64,000 nt of DNA from Channa striata (GCA_033026295.1 CM065179.1:23305275-23369274); one strand, 5' to 3'; numbered from the stretch's first letter, positions 1 to 15,746 are shown. The notes: generated by a model from the sequence alone, not told the origin. A program made the numbers and translations.

Positions 1-65
1 CCAGCCTTAATAAAGTAAAATAATGTTTTAACCAAAACAATAATCACTTTTACTTAGTTTCACAT

Positions 66-126
66 GCAGCGGGAGCGTGCTGGGCCAATAACCCAGAGGT
101 CAAGGGATCGACTGCATCCTCTGCTA
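66..126 (+). pseudogene. Decayed initiator tRNA-Met copy, anticodon changed to AAT
   Basis: The sequence matches the tRNA-iMet genes at 1309 and 3507 from the D arm to the 3' end, but the 5' acceptor strand is missing. The anticodon loop reads CCAATAA instead of CCCATAA, so the anticodon position would be AAT. The T arm is altered as well. It is probably not a functional tRNA. Confidence 0.75.
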
Positions 127-775
127 ATGGTGTTTTGTTGGCTGACTACAAGCCCCAGTGAGATAAAGCCAAGTCCTTAGAGTAAAGATTCCAGAATAAA
201 GCACTGGCCTCTTAAGCCAGGGATACAGCTGAATCTTTGAAAAGAGCCGGACTTCTCATCCCTTTCACTTACAATGCTGGGTTCCCCTTTCAAGGGGCGC
301 GAAGCTTTCAAGAGGCGGCAAAGCTACAGATCAGAAACATCAGTTCCACAGTTCTGTGAACGAAGTACAACAACTAATCATTGTACATCATGAACTACAA
401 TGGTTGTAGAAACATTTGATCAAGAAAAGCAGGAAGTATGCTTCAATATCACATCTCTAGCTTTGACAAGCATTTGCCTAATCTTTGAAAACACAGACGA
501 CAGATGAACGATCCTTGCCAGTCTTAATAAAGTACAAGAATGTTTCAACCAAAAATAATCACTTTTACAAGCCTCAGTGAGATAAAGCCAAGTCCTTAGA
601 GTACAGATTCACTTACAATGTTGGGTTCCCTCTTCAAGTACACACAGTACACTTGGTTCTACACTCACACGAGCACAGCTGGCTCGAGAAGCGTCAGTTC
701 CACAGTTCTGGTTTTAGAAAGGTATTGAGAAAGGAAAAGATTTTTACCCAGAACGAAGTACAAAAACTAATCATT

Positions 776-1274
776 GTCAGGCCGGTCCAGTTTATGGTCA
801 ACACCCAGGTACTTGAAGCTATCCACCCTCTCAATGTCCGAGCCCTGGATGTTCACCGGTGTGAATGCTAGTGTCTTTCTCCAGAAGTCAATCACCATCT
901 CCTTCGTCTTACTGGTGTTTAAGCACAGGTGGTTGCTTTCACACCAGTCCACAAAGTCCATGATCACTGACCTGTACTCCACCTCATTTTCCCATCTGAT
1001 ATACAACAAACTATGGTTGAGTCCTCAGAGAATTTCTGGAGATGACAACTGCTAGTGTTGTAGGTGAAGTCCGAAGTGTATAGAGTGAAGAGGAACGGTG
1101 AGAGTACCGTACCCTGAGGAGCCTCCCTGCTGCAGACCACCACCTCAGACACACAGTTCCGCAGCCTCACATACTGTGGCCTGTTGGTGAGGTAATCCGT
1201 TGTCCATGCAGTAGGTTGCCTAGCCACTCCTGCCCCTTCCAGCTTCTCTTGCAGTAGTGCCGGCTGAGCCAGGG
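776..1274 (-). mobile_element. L2/CR1-like LINE reverse-transcriptase fragment, copy 1
   Basis: The minus strand encodes reverse-transcriptase pieces: an APQGTVLSPFLFTLY block (domain B region), an SEDSTIVC block in place of the usual YADD motif, and a FKYLGV block. A frameshift near 988 splits the frame. The fragment ends at 1267-1274, where it runs directly into the 3' half of a tRNA-Arg. It is a dead fragment carried as part of the tandem array; the same piece recurs at about 2262 and 4947. Confidence 0.75.
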
Positions 1275-1302
1275 ATTGTGGGTTCGAGTCTCATCTGGGG
1301 TG
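1268..1302 (+). pseudogene. 3' half of tRNA-Arg(CCT) fused to LINE sequence
   Basis: From gccaggg onward this equals the tRNA-Arg at 3428-3500 (3' strand of the anticodon stem, T arm with an intact B box, acceptor 3' strand) with one T-arm change. The 5' half is replaced by LINE sequence ending gtgccggctga. It lies 6 bp before an intact tRNA-iMet, the same spacing as in the full pair. Confidence 0.85.
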
Positions 1303-1308
1303 GCTCAC

Positions 1309-1380
1309 AGCAGAGTGGCGCAGCGGAAGCGTGCTGGGCCCATAACCCAGAGGTCGATGGATCGAAACCATCCTCTGCTA
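1309..1380 (+). tRNA. tRNA-iMet (CAT), initiator, copy 1
   Basis: 72 nt with a complete cloverleaf: acceptor AGCAGAG pairs with CTCTGCT, discriminator A. Initiator hallmarks are the A1:T72 end pair, three stacked G:C pairs next to the CCCATAA anticodon loop, and ATCGAAA in the T loop. Boxes A (TGGCGCAGCGG) and B (GGATCGAAACC) are intact. It is identical to the copy at 3507. A TTTT run 3 nt downstream (1383-1386) can end Pol III transcription. Directly upstream is only the truncated tRNA-Arg. Confidence 0.95.
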
Positions 1381-1382
1381 GC

Positions 1383-1386
1383 TTTT
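1383..1386 (+). terminator. Pol III terminator after tRNA-iMet copy 1
   Basis: A four-T run two bases after the mature tRNA 3' end. Four T residues are the minimal vertebrate Pol III stop. Confidence 0.6.
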
Positions 1387-2261
1387 GTTGGCAACCTCAT
1401 GGTCCTTGCAAGCCTCAGTGAGATAAAGCCAAGTCCCATGAGTACACATTTACTTACAACGTTGGGTTACCCTTTCAAGTACACTTGGTTCTACGCTCAC
1501 ATGAGCTGGCCTCACAAGGCCTTTATGGAAACACTGAATAATACAAACCCTTCATGATTGCTGAATAAGGCTGAATAACGTCATAAGACGCTAAAAGCCA
1601 TTTGGGAGTCATAAGGGCCGGTTCTTTAAGTGAATCCAGCCAAAAGAGCTGAATCTTTGAAAAGAGCCGGACTTCCCATCACTGTCACTTACAATGCTGG
1701 GTTCCCCTTTCAAGTACACAGATGGTTCCACGCTCACATGAGCGGCAAAGCTACAGATCAAGAAACATCTCTTCCACAGTTCTGGTTTCAGAAAGGAAAA
1801 GATTTTTACCCAGAACGAAGCACAACAACTAATCATTGTACATCATGAACTACAGTTGTTGTAGATACATTTGATCAAGAAAAGCAGGAAGTTTGCTTCA
1901 GTATCACATCTCTAGCTTTTACAAGCATTTGCCTAATCTTAAAAAAAAACAGACGACACATGAACGACCCTTGCCAGCCTGAATAACGTCATAAGACTCT
2001 AAAAGCCATATGGGAGTCATAAGGGCCGGTTCTTTTAAGTGAATCCAGCCAAAAGAGCTGAATCTTTGAAAAGAGCCGGACTTCCCATCACTGTCACTTA
2101 CAATGCTGGGTTCCCCTTTCAAGTACACAGATGGTTCCACGCTCAGATTCACTTACTCACAGTACAGATTCACTTACAATGTTGGGTTCCCTCTTCAAGT
2201 ACACACAGTACACTTGGTTCTACACTCACACGAGCACAGCTGGCTCGTGTGTGTTAAGGTG

Positions 2262-2763
2262 AACACCCAGGTACTTGAAGCTATCCACCCTCTCAATGTC
2301 CGAGCCCTGGATGTTCACCGGTGTGAATGCTAGTGTCTTTCTCCAGAAGTCAATCACCATCTCCTTCGTCTTACTGGTGTTTAAGCACAGGTGGTTGCTT
2401 TCACACCAGTCCACAAAGTCCATGATCACTGACCTGTACTCCACCTCATTCCCATCTGATATACAACAAACTATGGTTGAGTCCTCAGAGAATTTCTGGA
2501 GATGACAACTGCTAGTGTTGTAGGTGAAGTCCGAAGTGTATAGAGTGAAGAGGAACGGTGAGAGTACCGTACCCTGAGGAGCCTCCCTGCTGCAGACCAC
2601 CACCTCAGACACACAGTTCCACAGCCTCACATACTGTGGCCTGTTGGTGAGGTAATCCGTTGTCCATGCAGTAGGTTGCCTATCCACTCCTGCCCCTTCC
2701 AGCTTCTCTTGCAGTAGTGCCGGCTGAATGGTATTAAAAGCGCTGGAGAAGTAAAAAAATGAC
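2262..2763 (-). mobile_element. L2/CR1-like LINE reverse-transcriptase fragment, copy 2
   Basis: The minus-strand frame is open through the PQGTVLSPFLFTLY, SEDSTIVC and FKYLGV blocks without the frameshift seen in copy 1. Upstream, a fragment resembling the FSSAFNTI domain A motif is in another frame. No endonuclease, 5' region or 3' tail is present. Confidence 0.75.
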
Positions 2764-3340
2764 CTTCACAGCGGTTCCGGCAGCTTCCAGGGGAATCCGT
2801 GCCCGGTGTGACAGGTAGATGAAAGTCTCCTGCAATAATCACTTTTACAAGCCTCAGTGAGATAAGCCAATTCCTTAGAGTACAGATTAACTTACAATGT
2901 TGGGTTCCCTTATCAAGTACACACAGCACACTTGGTTCCACACTCACACGAGCACAGCTGGCTCGAGAAGCGTCAGATTAGAATACAGATTCACTTACAA
3001 TGTTGGGGTCCCCTTTCAAGTACACTTGGTTCCACACTCACATGAGCACAGCTGGCTCCACGAGGCTTTTATGTAAACACTGAATAAAAGATTTTTACCA
3101 ACACACAAAGTCTTCATGATTGCTAAATTAAGCAAAAATATAAGGCGCAAAGTGATAAGAAATTAAGAGTCATTTGGGAGCCATGAGGAGCCGGCTCTTT
3201 AAAGAGTAACGAGCCAAAAGAGCTGAATCTTTGAAAATAGCTTGGGATTACAATTTGTATGTATTTCACATTTTTTTCTCCGCACCTTTGAAAGGTTCCC
3301 TCTCGGTTAATAGCTCATCGGCCTTTATTGTCTTTATTGT

Positions 3341-3427
3341 GTAACCCACGTCCGATACGCCACGCACTTTGAATCTATGGAGGACGTAGCTCTTTGGCGA
3401 AAAAACTGACGAAAAGGGTTTTCAGAG
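3341..3427 (+). promoter_or_regulatory. Conserved 5' flank of tRNA-Arg
   Basis: The stretch from gtaacccacgtcc to gggttttcagag just upstream of tRNA-Arg recurs before the broken tRNA start at 5797-5880, and its last part recurs inverted beside the minus-strand tRNA-Arg (6063-6100). It travels with the tRNA and may hold upstream Pol III elements, although the internal A and B boxes are the main promoter. Confidence 0.4.
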
Positions 3428-3500
3428 GCCCCAGTGGCCTAATGGATAAGGCACTGGCCTCCTAAGCCAGGGATTGTGGGTTCGAGTCCCATCTGGGGTG
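3428..3500 (+). tRNA. tRNA-Arg (CCT)
   Basis: 73 nt with a full cloverleaf: acceptor GCCCCAG pairs with CTGGGGT (G1:T72 wobble), anticodon stem CTGGC/GCCAG around loop CTCCTAA, T stem GTGGG/CCCAT. Boxes A (TGGCCTAATGG) and B (GGTTCGAGTCC) are intact. The gene is followed after only 6 bp by tRNA-iMet, with no T run between them, so the two are probably read as one Pol III transcript. It decodes AGG codons. Confidence 0.95.
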
Positions 3501-3506
3501 GCTCAC

Positions 3507-3578
3507 AGCAGAGTGGCGCAGCGGAAGCGTGCTGGGCCCATAACCCAGAGGTCGATGGATCGAAACCATCCTCTGCTA
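3507..3578 (+). tRNA. tRNA-iMet (CAT), initiator, copy 2
   Basis: Identical to the copy at 1309, with all initiator features (A1:T72, three G:C pairs next to the CCCATAA loop, A54 T-loop type). It is the downstream partner of the tRNA-Arg ending at 3500. The first T run after the pair is the TTTT at 3581. Confidence 0.95.
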
Positions 3579-3580
3579 GC

Positions 3581-3584
3581 TTTT
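3581..3584 (+). terminator. Shared Pol III terminator after the Arg-iMet pair
   Basis: TTTT three bases after the iMet 3' end. The 6-bp spacer between the two tRNAs (gctcac) has no T run, so this looks like the only stop for both. Confidence 0.6.
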
Positions 3585-4234
3585 GTTGGCAACCTCATGG
3601 TCCTTGCAAGCCTCAGTGAGATAAAGCCAAGTCCCATGAGTACACATTCAGATACAACGTTGGGTTACCCTTTCAAGTACACTTGGTTCTACGCTCACAT
3701 GAGCTGGCTTCACAAGGCCTTTATGGAAACACTGAATAATACAAACCCTTCATGATTGCTGAATAAGGCTGAATAACGTCATAAGACACTAAAAGCCATT
3801 TGGGAGTCATAGGGCCGGTTCTTTTAAGTGAATCCAGCCAAAAGAGCTGAATCTTTGAAATGAGCCGGACTTCCCATCACTGTCACTTACAATGCTGGGT
3901 TCCCCTTTCAAGTACACAGATGGTTCCACGCTCACATGAGCGGCAAAGCTACAGATCAAGAAACATCTCTTCCACAGTTCTGGTTTCAGAAAGGAAAAGA
4001 TTTTTACCCAGAACGAAGCACAACAACTAATCATTGTACATCATGAACTACAGTTGTTGTAGATACATTTGATCAAGAAAAGCAGGAAGTTTGCTTCAGT
4101 ATCACATCTCTAGCTTTTACAAGCATTTGCCTAATCTTAAAAAAACAGACGACACATGAACGACCCTTGCCAGCCTTAATAAAGTAAAATAATGTTTTAA
4201 CCAAAACAATAATCACTTTTACTTAGTTTCACAT

Positions 4235-4295
4235 GCAGCGGGCGCGTGCTGGGCCAATAACCCAGAGGTCGAGGGATCGACTGCATCCTCTGCTA
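4235..4295 (+). pseudogene. Decayed initiator tRNA-Met copy, second unit
   Basis: Tandem-duplicate partner of the pseudogene at 66-126, with the same CCAATAA anticodon loop and missing 5' acceptor strand. It differs by a few bases. A short remnant of a tRNA-Arg anticodon arm with loop CTCTTAA follows at about 4365-4390 (and at 196-222 in the first unit). Confidence 0.75.
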
Positions 4296-4946
4296 ATGGT
4301 GTTTTGTTGGCTGACTACAAGCCCCAGTGAGATAAAGCCAAGTCCTTAGAGTAAAGATTCCAGAATAAAGCACTGGCCTCTTAAGCCAGGGATACAGCTG
4401 AATCTTTGAAAAGAGCCGGACTTCTCATCCCTTTCACTTACAATGCTGGGTTCCCCTTTCAAGGGGCGGCGAAGCTTTCAAGAGGCGGCAAAGCTACAGA
4501 TCAGAAACATCAGTTCCACAGTTCTGTGAACGAAGTACAACAACTAATCATTGTACATCATGAACTACAATGGTTGTAGAAACATTTGATCAAGAAAAGC
4601 AGGAAGTATGCTTCAATATCACATCTCTAGCTTTGACAAGCATTTGCCTAATCTTTGAAAACACAGACGACAGATGAACGATCCTTGCCAGTCTTAATAA
4701 AGTACAAGAATGTTTCAACAAAACAATAATCACTTTTACAAGCCTCAGTGAGATAAAGCCAAGTCCTTAGAGTACAGATTCACTTACAATGTTGGGTTCC
4801 CTCTTCAAGTACACACAGTACACTTGGTTCTACACTCACACGAGCACAGCTGGCTCGAGAAGCGTCAGTTCCACAGTTCTGGTTTTAGAAAGGTATTGAG
4901 AAAGGAAAAGATTTTTACCCAGAACGAAGTACAAAAACTAATCATT

Positions 4947-5490
4947 GTCAGGCCGGTCCAGTTTATGGTCAACACCCAGGTACTTGAAGCTATCCACCCT
5001 CTCAATGTCCGAGCCCTGGATGTTCACCGGTGTGAATGCTAGTGTCTTTCTCCAGAAGTCAATCACCATCTCCTTCGTCTTACTGGTGTTTAAGCACAGG
5101 TGGTTGCTTTCACACCAGTCCACAAAGTCCATGATCACTGACCTGTACTCCACCTCATTCCCATCTGATATACAACAAACTATGGTTGAGTCCTCAGAGA
5201 ATTTCTGGAGATGACAACTGCTAGTGTTGTAGGTGAAGTCCGAAGTGTATAGAGTGAAGAGGAACGGTGAGAGTACCGTACCCTGAGGAGCCTCCCTGCT
5301 GCAGACCACCACCTCAGACACACAGTTCCGCAGCCTCACATACTGATGCCTGTTGGTGAGGTAATCCGTTGTCCATGCAGTAGGTTGCCTATCCACTCCT
5401 GCCCCTTCCAGTTTCTCTTGCAGTAGTGCCGGCTGAATGGTATTAAAAGCGCTGGAGAAGTAAAAAAAATGACCTTCACAGCGTTTCCGG
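4947..5490 (-). mobile_element. L2/CR1-like LINE reverse-transcriptase fragment, copy 3
   Basis: This is the longest open version. The minus strand reads FSSAFNTI (domain A), then PQGTVLSPFLFTLY, SEDSTIVC and FKYLGV in one frame with no stop, and array spacer extends the frame at both ends. The canonical YADD aspartates are replaced by SEDS, so an active enzyme is unlikely. An intact frame in a fragment this short need not mean selection. Confidence 0.75.
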
Positions 5491-5911
5491 CAGCTTCCAG
5501 GTGAATCCGTGCCCAGTGTGGCAGGTAGATGAAAGCATCCTGCAATAATCACTTTTACAAGCCTCAGTGAGATAAGCCAATTCCTTAGAGTACAGATTAA
5601 CTTACAATGTTGGGTTCCCTTATCAAGTACACACAGTACACTTGGTTCCACACTCACACGAGCACAGCTGGCTCGAGAAGCGTCAGATTAGAATACAGAT
5701 TCACTTACAATGCTGGGTTCCCCTTTCAAGTACACTTGGTTCCACACTCACATGAGCACAGCTGGCTCCACGAGGTTTTTATGTAAACACTGAGTAACCC
5801 ACGTCCAATATGGCACGCACTTTGAATATATGGAGAACGTAGCTCTTTGGCGAAAAAACTGAAGAAAAGGGTTTTCGGATGCCCCAGTGGCATGAGGTTG
5901 CCAACAAAAGC

Positions 5912-5983
5912 TAGCAGAGGATGGTTTTGATTCATTGACCTCTGGGTTATGGGCCCTGCACGCTTCTGCTGCGCCACTCTGCT
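5912..5983 (-). pseudogene. Inverted, degenerate tRNA-iMet copy
   Basis: 72 nt on the minus strand. The CCCATAA loop is kept, but CAGGG now faces CCCAG (A-A mismatch) in the anticodon stem, and the T stem AATGA no longer pairs well with CCATC. The B box is GAATCAAAACC. Probably not functional. A T run (complement of 5906-5909) follows on the minus strand. Confidence 0.75.
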
Positions 5984-5989
5984 GTGAGC

Positions 5990-6062
5990 CACCCCAGATG
6001 GGACTTGAACCCACAATCCCTAGCTTAGGAGGCCAGTGCCTTATCCATTAGGCCACTGGGGC
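5990..6062 (-). tRNA. tRNA-Arg (CCT), inverted copy
   Basis: 73 nt on the minus strand, differing from the 3428 copy at two sites: anticodon stem GCTAG (still pairs through a G:T wobble) and T loop TTCAAGT. Acceptor stem, CTCCTAA loop and box A are intact, so it may be functional. The degenerate iMet copy follows after the same 6-bp spacer, so the pair was inverted as a unit. Confidence 0.85.
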
Positions 6063-6250
6063 CTCCGAAAACCCTATTCACCAGTTTTTTCGACAAAACG
6101 TCTTATTCAGTGTTTTCATAAAAGCCTCGTGGAGCCAGCTGTGCTCATGTGAGTGTGGAACCAAGTATACTTGAAAGGGGAACCCAACATTGTAAGTGAA
6201 TCTGTATTCTAATCTGACGCTTCTCGAGCCAGCTGTGCTCGTGTGAGTGT

Positions 6251-6784
6251 GATGTTGACAACTCACAGTAAAACTGCAGCTGAATTACCCATTATTAAGT
6301 ACCAATTATTTAGATGTACAATAATTACCCTGAGTACAGCATTCTAAAGCAGGCTAAATTCCAAGCAGGAACATTTTCAAGTATTTTAATGCAGATATTT
6401 TTTACAAACCACTAAGGCATAATCTACAAATAGGATTTGAATATTAAAACGTTTAGGATAGTTAAAGCACAGACAGTTAAAAATCCAGTATATATAGTTC
6501 CCCATTTAGAAGTGCGCATTCTGTTTAAATGTGATCCAAATTTTTGATATAGATTACGATTAAGTATATTATACTCTTTTAAAGCAAAGCAAGAATAATG
6601 GCAGCATAAGCAAATCAGCTTTTTGTTTCACTTTATTAACATTCACATGTATTACTAAGGATATGGCCAGCAGATGTTGCCATTTTTCTTTGCCAAATGT
6701 GATTCAACACCATTTCAACCCAACTACTTAAAATCAATTTAGTGATGTGGAAAGCTTCAGGTTCTCATGCCTAACTTATCGTAC
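6251..6784. other. Non-coding AT-rich stretch
   Basis: I see no tRNA, open coding frame or recognisable repeat here. It starts right after the tRNA array. Confidence 0.5.
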
Positions 6785-6975
6785 ATAAAAAAGGTCATCC
6801 ACCAATCCTACAGTTGTTGGTTCAAGATGTCTCTGGTCACATGTCGAAGTGTCCTTGAGAAAGACACTGGACCCCTGCATAGCAGCTCCCTCATCGGTGT
6901 GTGAATGGGTAGATAAGATGCAATCTAAAGTGTTTTGAGGACCAACAGGTAGAAAAGTGCAATAAAAGTGCAATC
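6785..6975 (+). repeat. Teleost hAT/MITE-like short interspersed repeat
   Basis: It carries the signature of a very common fish repeat: a ttggttcaag start, catgtcgaagtgtccttgag, aagacactggacccc, gtgtgtgaatgggt and a decayed agtgttttgaggacc-tagaaaagtgc end. A second member lies at 13498-13665. Family naming is from general familiarity with fish repeats. Confidence 0.7.
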
Positions 6976-7659
6976 ACAATTGCTGGTCTACAAAGTGGTC
7001 TCTTTCAACTACAACTGGCTGACTTAGATAGATAGAGGAGGCCTAAAAAGCTGCACCTGGAACTCAGTGAACCTAATCAGGATTTTAACTTACACAATGC
7101 TTCAAGGTGGAATTGTCCACCCTGCTCTCAGTCAAATACAGTGGTATGCAGCCCACTGAATAAACAGTAAATGGGAGGTTAAAGGATGATATAATTAAGA
7201 GTTAACAGTCATTAAAAGTATACACTTATAATGCTTAATCAAGCACCTTCCACCTGAGTCTGGCAGGGTGGCACTAGGGATGGCCAGTCAGATTCTTGAG
7301 GGAGACTGCATCCAAGAGAACCTTGCTGCCGACAAAGGTGAAAATCTCCCAACTTCACGAAGTTATAAGCCCAAAGTTGTTAATCTGAGCAGGACATGGA
7401 CCTTAAGACAAAGATGGTTAGGCTCGGTCAAGGTGTCCTAGAAACTTTTCAATATGATATTCCAACTTTTAGAAAAAGTTGACGACCTCTGGCTGAGGCT
7501 AAGCATTGTTAATCATGTTGGTAGTCTGTGATCTACACTTCTGGCACATGCACTTGACTAGAGCAAATCACTTTAGGGATCCTAAATTTAAATGAAAGTT
7601 AACTATGGTAAATCTAATAAGGTTTGAGCCAAAAACAACAAATAATGTACAGTGTATTT

Positions 7660-8812
7660 GGGTCATTCCAGAATTAGAGGACAATTTAGGCATCAAAACT
7701 TTTGAAAAATCATTTAATTATTAGATTTGGCCAGCTCAGCCATTATTTTTACATTTACATTTTTAGATACTTTATATGAATGTTTGTTGTTTGTTGTGGT
7801 GCAACCCTGTTACCCATACTCAGCAACCTGAAAAAAGTACATTTTAAAATACTGCATAATTATTCTTTCATCATTAAGGAAAAAAGTCACGTTCACAATT
7901 AATACTAATGTAATCTCACGTAAATCTTGACTTGACAATAATTTAAGTAACCTTTGAAATCAATCCTACTTGCTTTTTCAAAAGTTTTATTTATTTTGAA
8001 GTATTTGTTAAAACCCTTCATGTAAGTCATCATTCTGAATGAAATGTACTTCTTACAGTGGCTCAAGAACCTCTTCTCCAGCTGTGCTGGAGCTGTACCT
8101 CTCTTGGACCCAGAGACATGCAGCCAGGATCGCAACTGACCCTTCTCATCCCAGACATAAACTCTTCCAGCACCTTCCCTCTGGCAAGAGGCTCCGGTCC
8201 ATTAAGACCAGGACCTCACGCCACAAGAACAGTTTTTTCCCCACTGCAGTCCGCCTGCTGAATAACGGCCAAATCCTGCCCGATTGGTGTGGCCAACACC
8301 CTCCCCCAACCCCAAGGACAGTATATTCACTTTATCAGTTTATTGTGTTATTGTATTATCATATTATAGTACTGGGTAAAAATTGTTATTTTTATTTTTC
8401 CATATTCTGTTGTGTGCCATACCTACACCAAGACAATTTCCTAGTACTGTGATCTTAAGTGTTCTTAACTGTTTTTGACAATAAACAGTTTCAGATTCTA
8501 ATTCTGATTCAAACTATTAAAAGGACAATAGGTGAAATCTACATGAGCTTAGAAATTTGTTTCAGATTGTTTTTAGTAAAATGATATGTAATGGGTGAAA
8601 TTACAATTGAGTGCTTTATGAATAATATTTTAAGTGTTAAATGTGGTCTGCAAGTTAGTCCTTGTAAATGGGGGACAAGATAAAATTGCAATTTAAGGGG
8701 GGGTTGATATATATTGAGTATATTAAATAATTTACGCATAAAGTTTTTGCGTTTTTGCGCTTTGAAATTCCATGCAAGGGACAGAATCTGTCCTACAATT
8801 TTGGAATGACCC
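7660..8812. mobile_element. Non-autonomous TIR DNA element with nested LINE
   Basis: The outer ends are inverted copies: gggtcattccagaattagag at 7660 and the complement of gggtcattccaaaattgtag at 8812, followed by aggaca on both sides, giving about 24 bp with four mismatches. Both ends are flanked by ATTT (7656-7659 and 8813-8816), a possible 4-bp target duplication. No transposase is recognisable between them. A LINE 3' end at 8045-8510 lies inside. The superfamily is unknown to me. Confidence 0.6.
8045..8510 (+). mobile_element. LINE 3' end (L2/CR1 type)
   Basis: The plus strand encodes the typical C-terminal part of fish L2-like LINE proteins, including DPSHPRHKLFQHLPSGKR, RSIKTRTSRHKNSFFP and AVRLLN, followed by a short 3' UTR ending in the attctaattctgattc-type tail near 8510. 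It is 5' truncated, as is usual for target-primed insertions. Confidence 0.8.
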
Positions 8813-8999
8813 ATTTACTCCAATAGAGTGCAAACAAAGGAAGCACAACAATCAAATGAAAGAAAGTACAGATGGTTAAAGAGAGGTTAGAAAAATCCCA
8901 CACAAACAAACGGCGGGAAAAAAACGGGGCTTGAAGCTATGATAACGGTTAAGGGGGATACAGTTATCCCCCTAGTTAAGGGGAATACAGTGCAGTGAT

Positions 9000-9193
9000 C
9001 ATGGTGAATCGCCGCCCCAGCTCGATAGGGGGCGGACTGATAAATCTGATGCACAATGGCGCCTCCATGACGCGGTCTGTGAGACCGTATTTACCGAGCA
9101 TGCGCACGACGATCTTCCTTTTTCCAGTGCAGCGGAGTCAAGCCCCAGTCTTTGGCTCCGGGCTCCTTCATAAGGAGACAAAAAGACTGCAAA
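9000..9193 (+). promoter_or_regulatory. rpl5: rpl5 core promoter and 5' UTR with TOP motif
   Basis: A GC-rich region precedes a pyrimidine tract (cttcctttttccag, about 9114-9127), the 5'-terminal oligopyrimidine signature where ribosomal protein mRNAs start and which couples their translation to mTOR/LARP1 control. The remaining 5' UTR is short and ends at ATG 9194, which is immediately followed by a GTTAGT donor. The exact start site is inferred. Confidence 0.7.
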
Positions 9194-15211
<6,018 letters not shown>

Positions 15212-15251
15212 GGCGTCAGTCTGCTTGGTTCCTAATGCAGAAATTTGTTCT

Positions 15252-15257
15252 AATAAA
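15252..15257 (+). terminator. rpl5: rpl5 polyadenylation signal
   Basis: AATAAA 41 bases after the rpl5 stop codon, giving the very short 3' UTR typical of ribosomal protein mRNAs. Confidence 0.8.
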
Positions 15258-15740
15258 TCTATTAAAAAAGGTTGAGAGCTCTGGTGTATTCTGTCATATT
15301 GCACTGAGTACATGTTACACTGTCAGTTGCGCCCTGATTCACTTGGATAGATTTTTTAAATTAGCTTGAGTCAGTGGTCCAGTGGCATACACAGTTGCAC
15401 TGAAAATTGTTTGTCAGGAAAAACCCTTGAATTACTGCAAAAGTCCTCGAGCAAGTCTTCGTGGCAACAGTTGGCACAGTAAGGTGCATACGAAACAATG
15501 AAGATTTCCATGGCATAACTGCAAAACATGCAACTACTGACTCAAAAACCTATCAGCTTAAATATTCTCAAAATCATGTAACATAACAGCAATTTTAATT
15601 TGTTGCCAAAACCTACACAAGGTGTAATTTCTGTGGAATTGGTCCTTGTGTGAATGTGAACTGAGAACTTGGTGTGCACAAATTACTAACCTGATACAGA
15701 AATAAGCCAAGTGCTCTGTTGTCTGTGGTTTTTAGTCAAA

Positions 15741-15746
15741 TTTATT
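15741..15746 (-). terminator. dipk1a: dipk1a polyadenylation signal (candidate)
   Basis: AATAAA on the minus strand about 230 bases after the dipk1a stop. It leaves only about 480 bp between the convergent rpl5 and dipk1a signals. Confidence 0.5.

Larger units (their letters stand above)
1..6250. repeat. Mosaic tandem array of tRNA genes, spacer repeats and LINE fragments
   Basis: Blocks recur at fixed offsets. The window start to about 1266 matches 4170 to about 5440 (offset about 4170); 1268-1979 matches 3466-4176 (offset 2198); 1980-2150 repeats 1568-1730; 2160-2960 matches about 4780-5680; 5890-6230 is an inverted copy of tRNA-bearing sequence. A spacer motif starting cttacaatgttgggttccc recurs about 15 times, once inverted (near 6190). 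Each unit can carry tRNA-Arg and tRNA-iMet genes, a decayed iMet copy and an antisense reverse-transcriptase fragment. The short reading frames in this region come from these repeats and are not host genes. The array is cut by the left edge of the window, so its full size is unknown. Confidence 0.85.

Noticed and set aside
653..2950. Short repeated frames such as those at 653-871, 1276-1557, 1630-1848 and 2039-2257
   Set aside because: They are translations of the tRNA/spacer array and LINE fragments, recur with the repeats, and have no protein family match.
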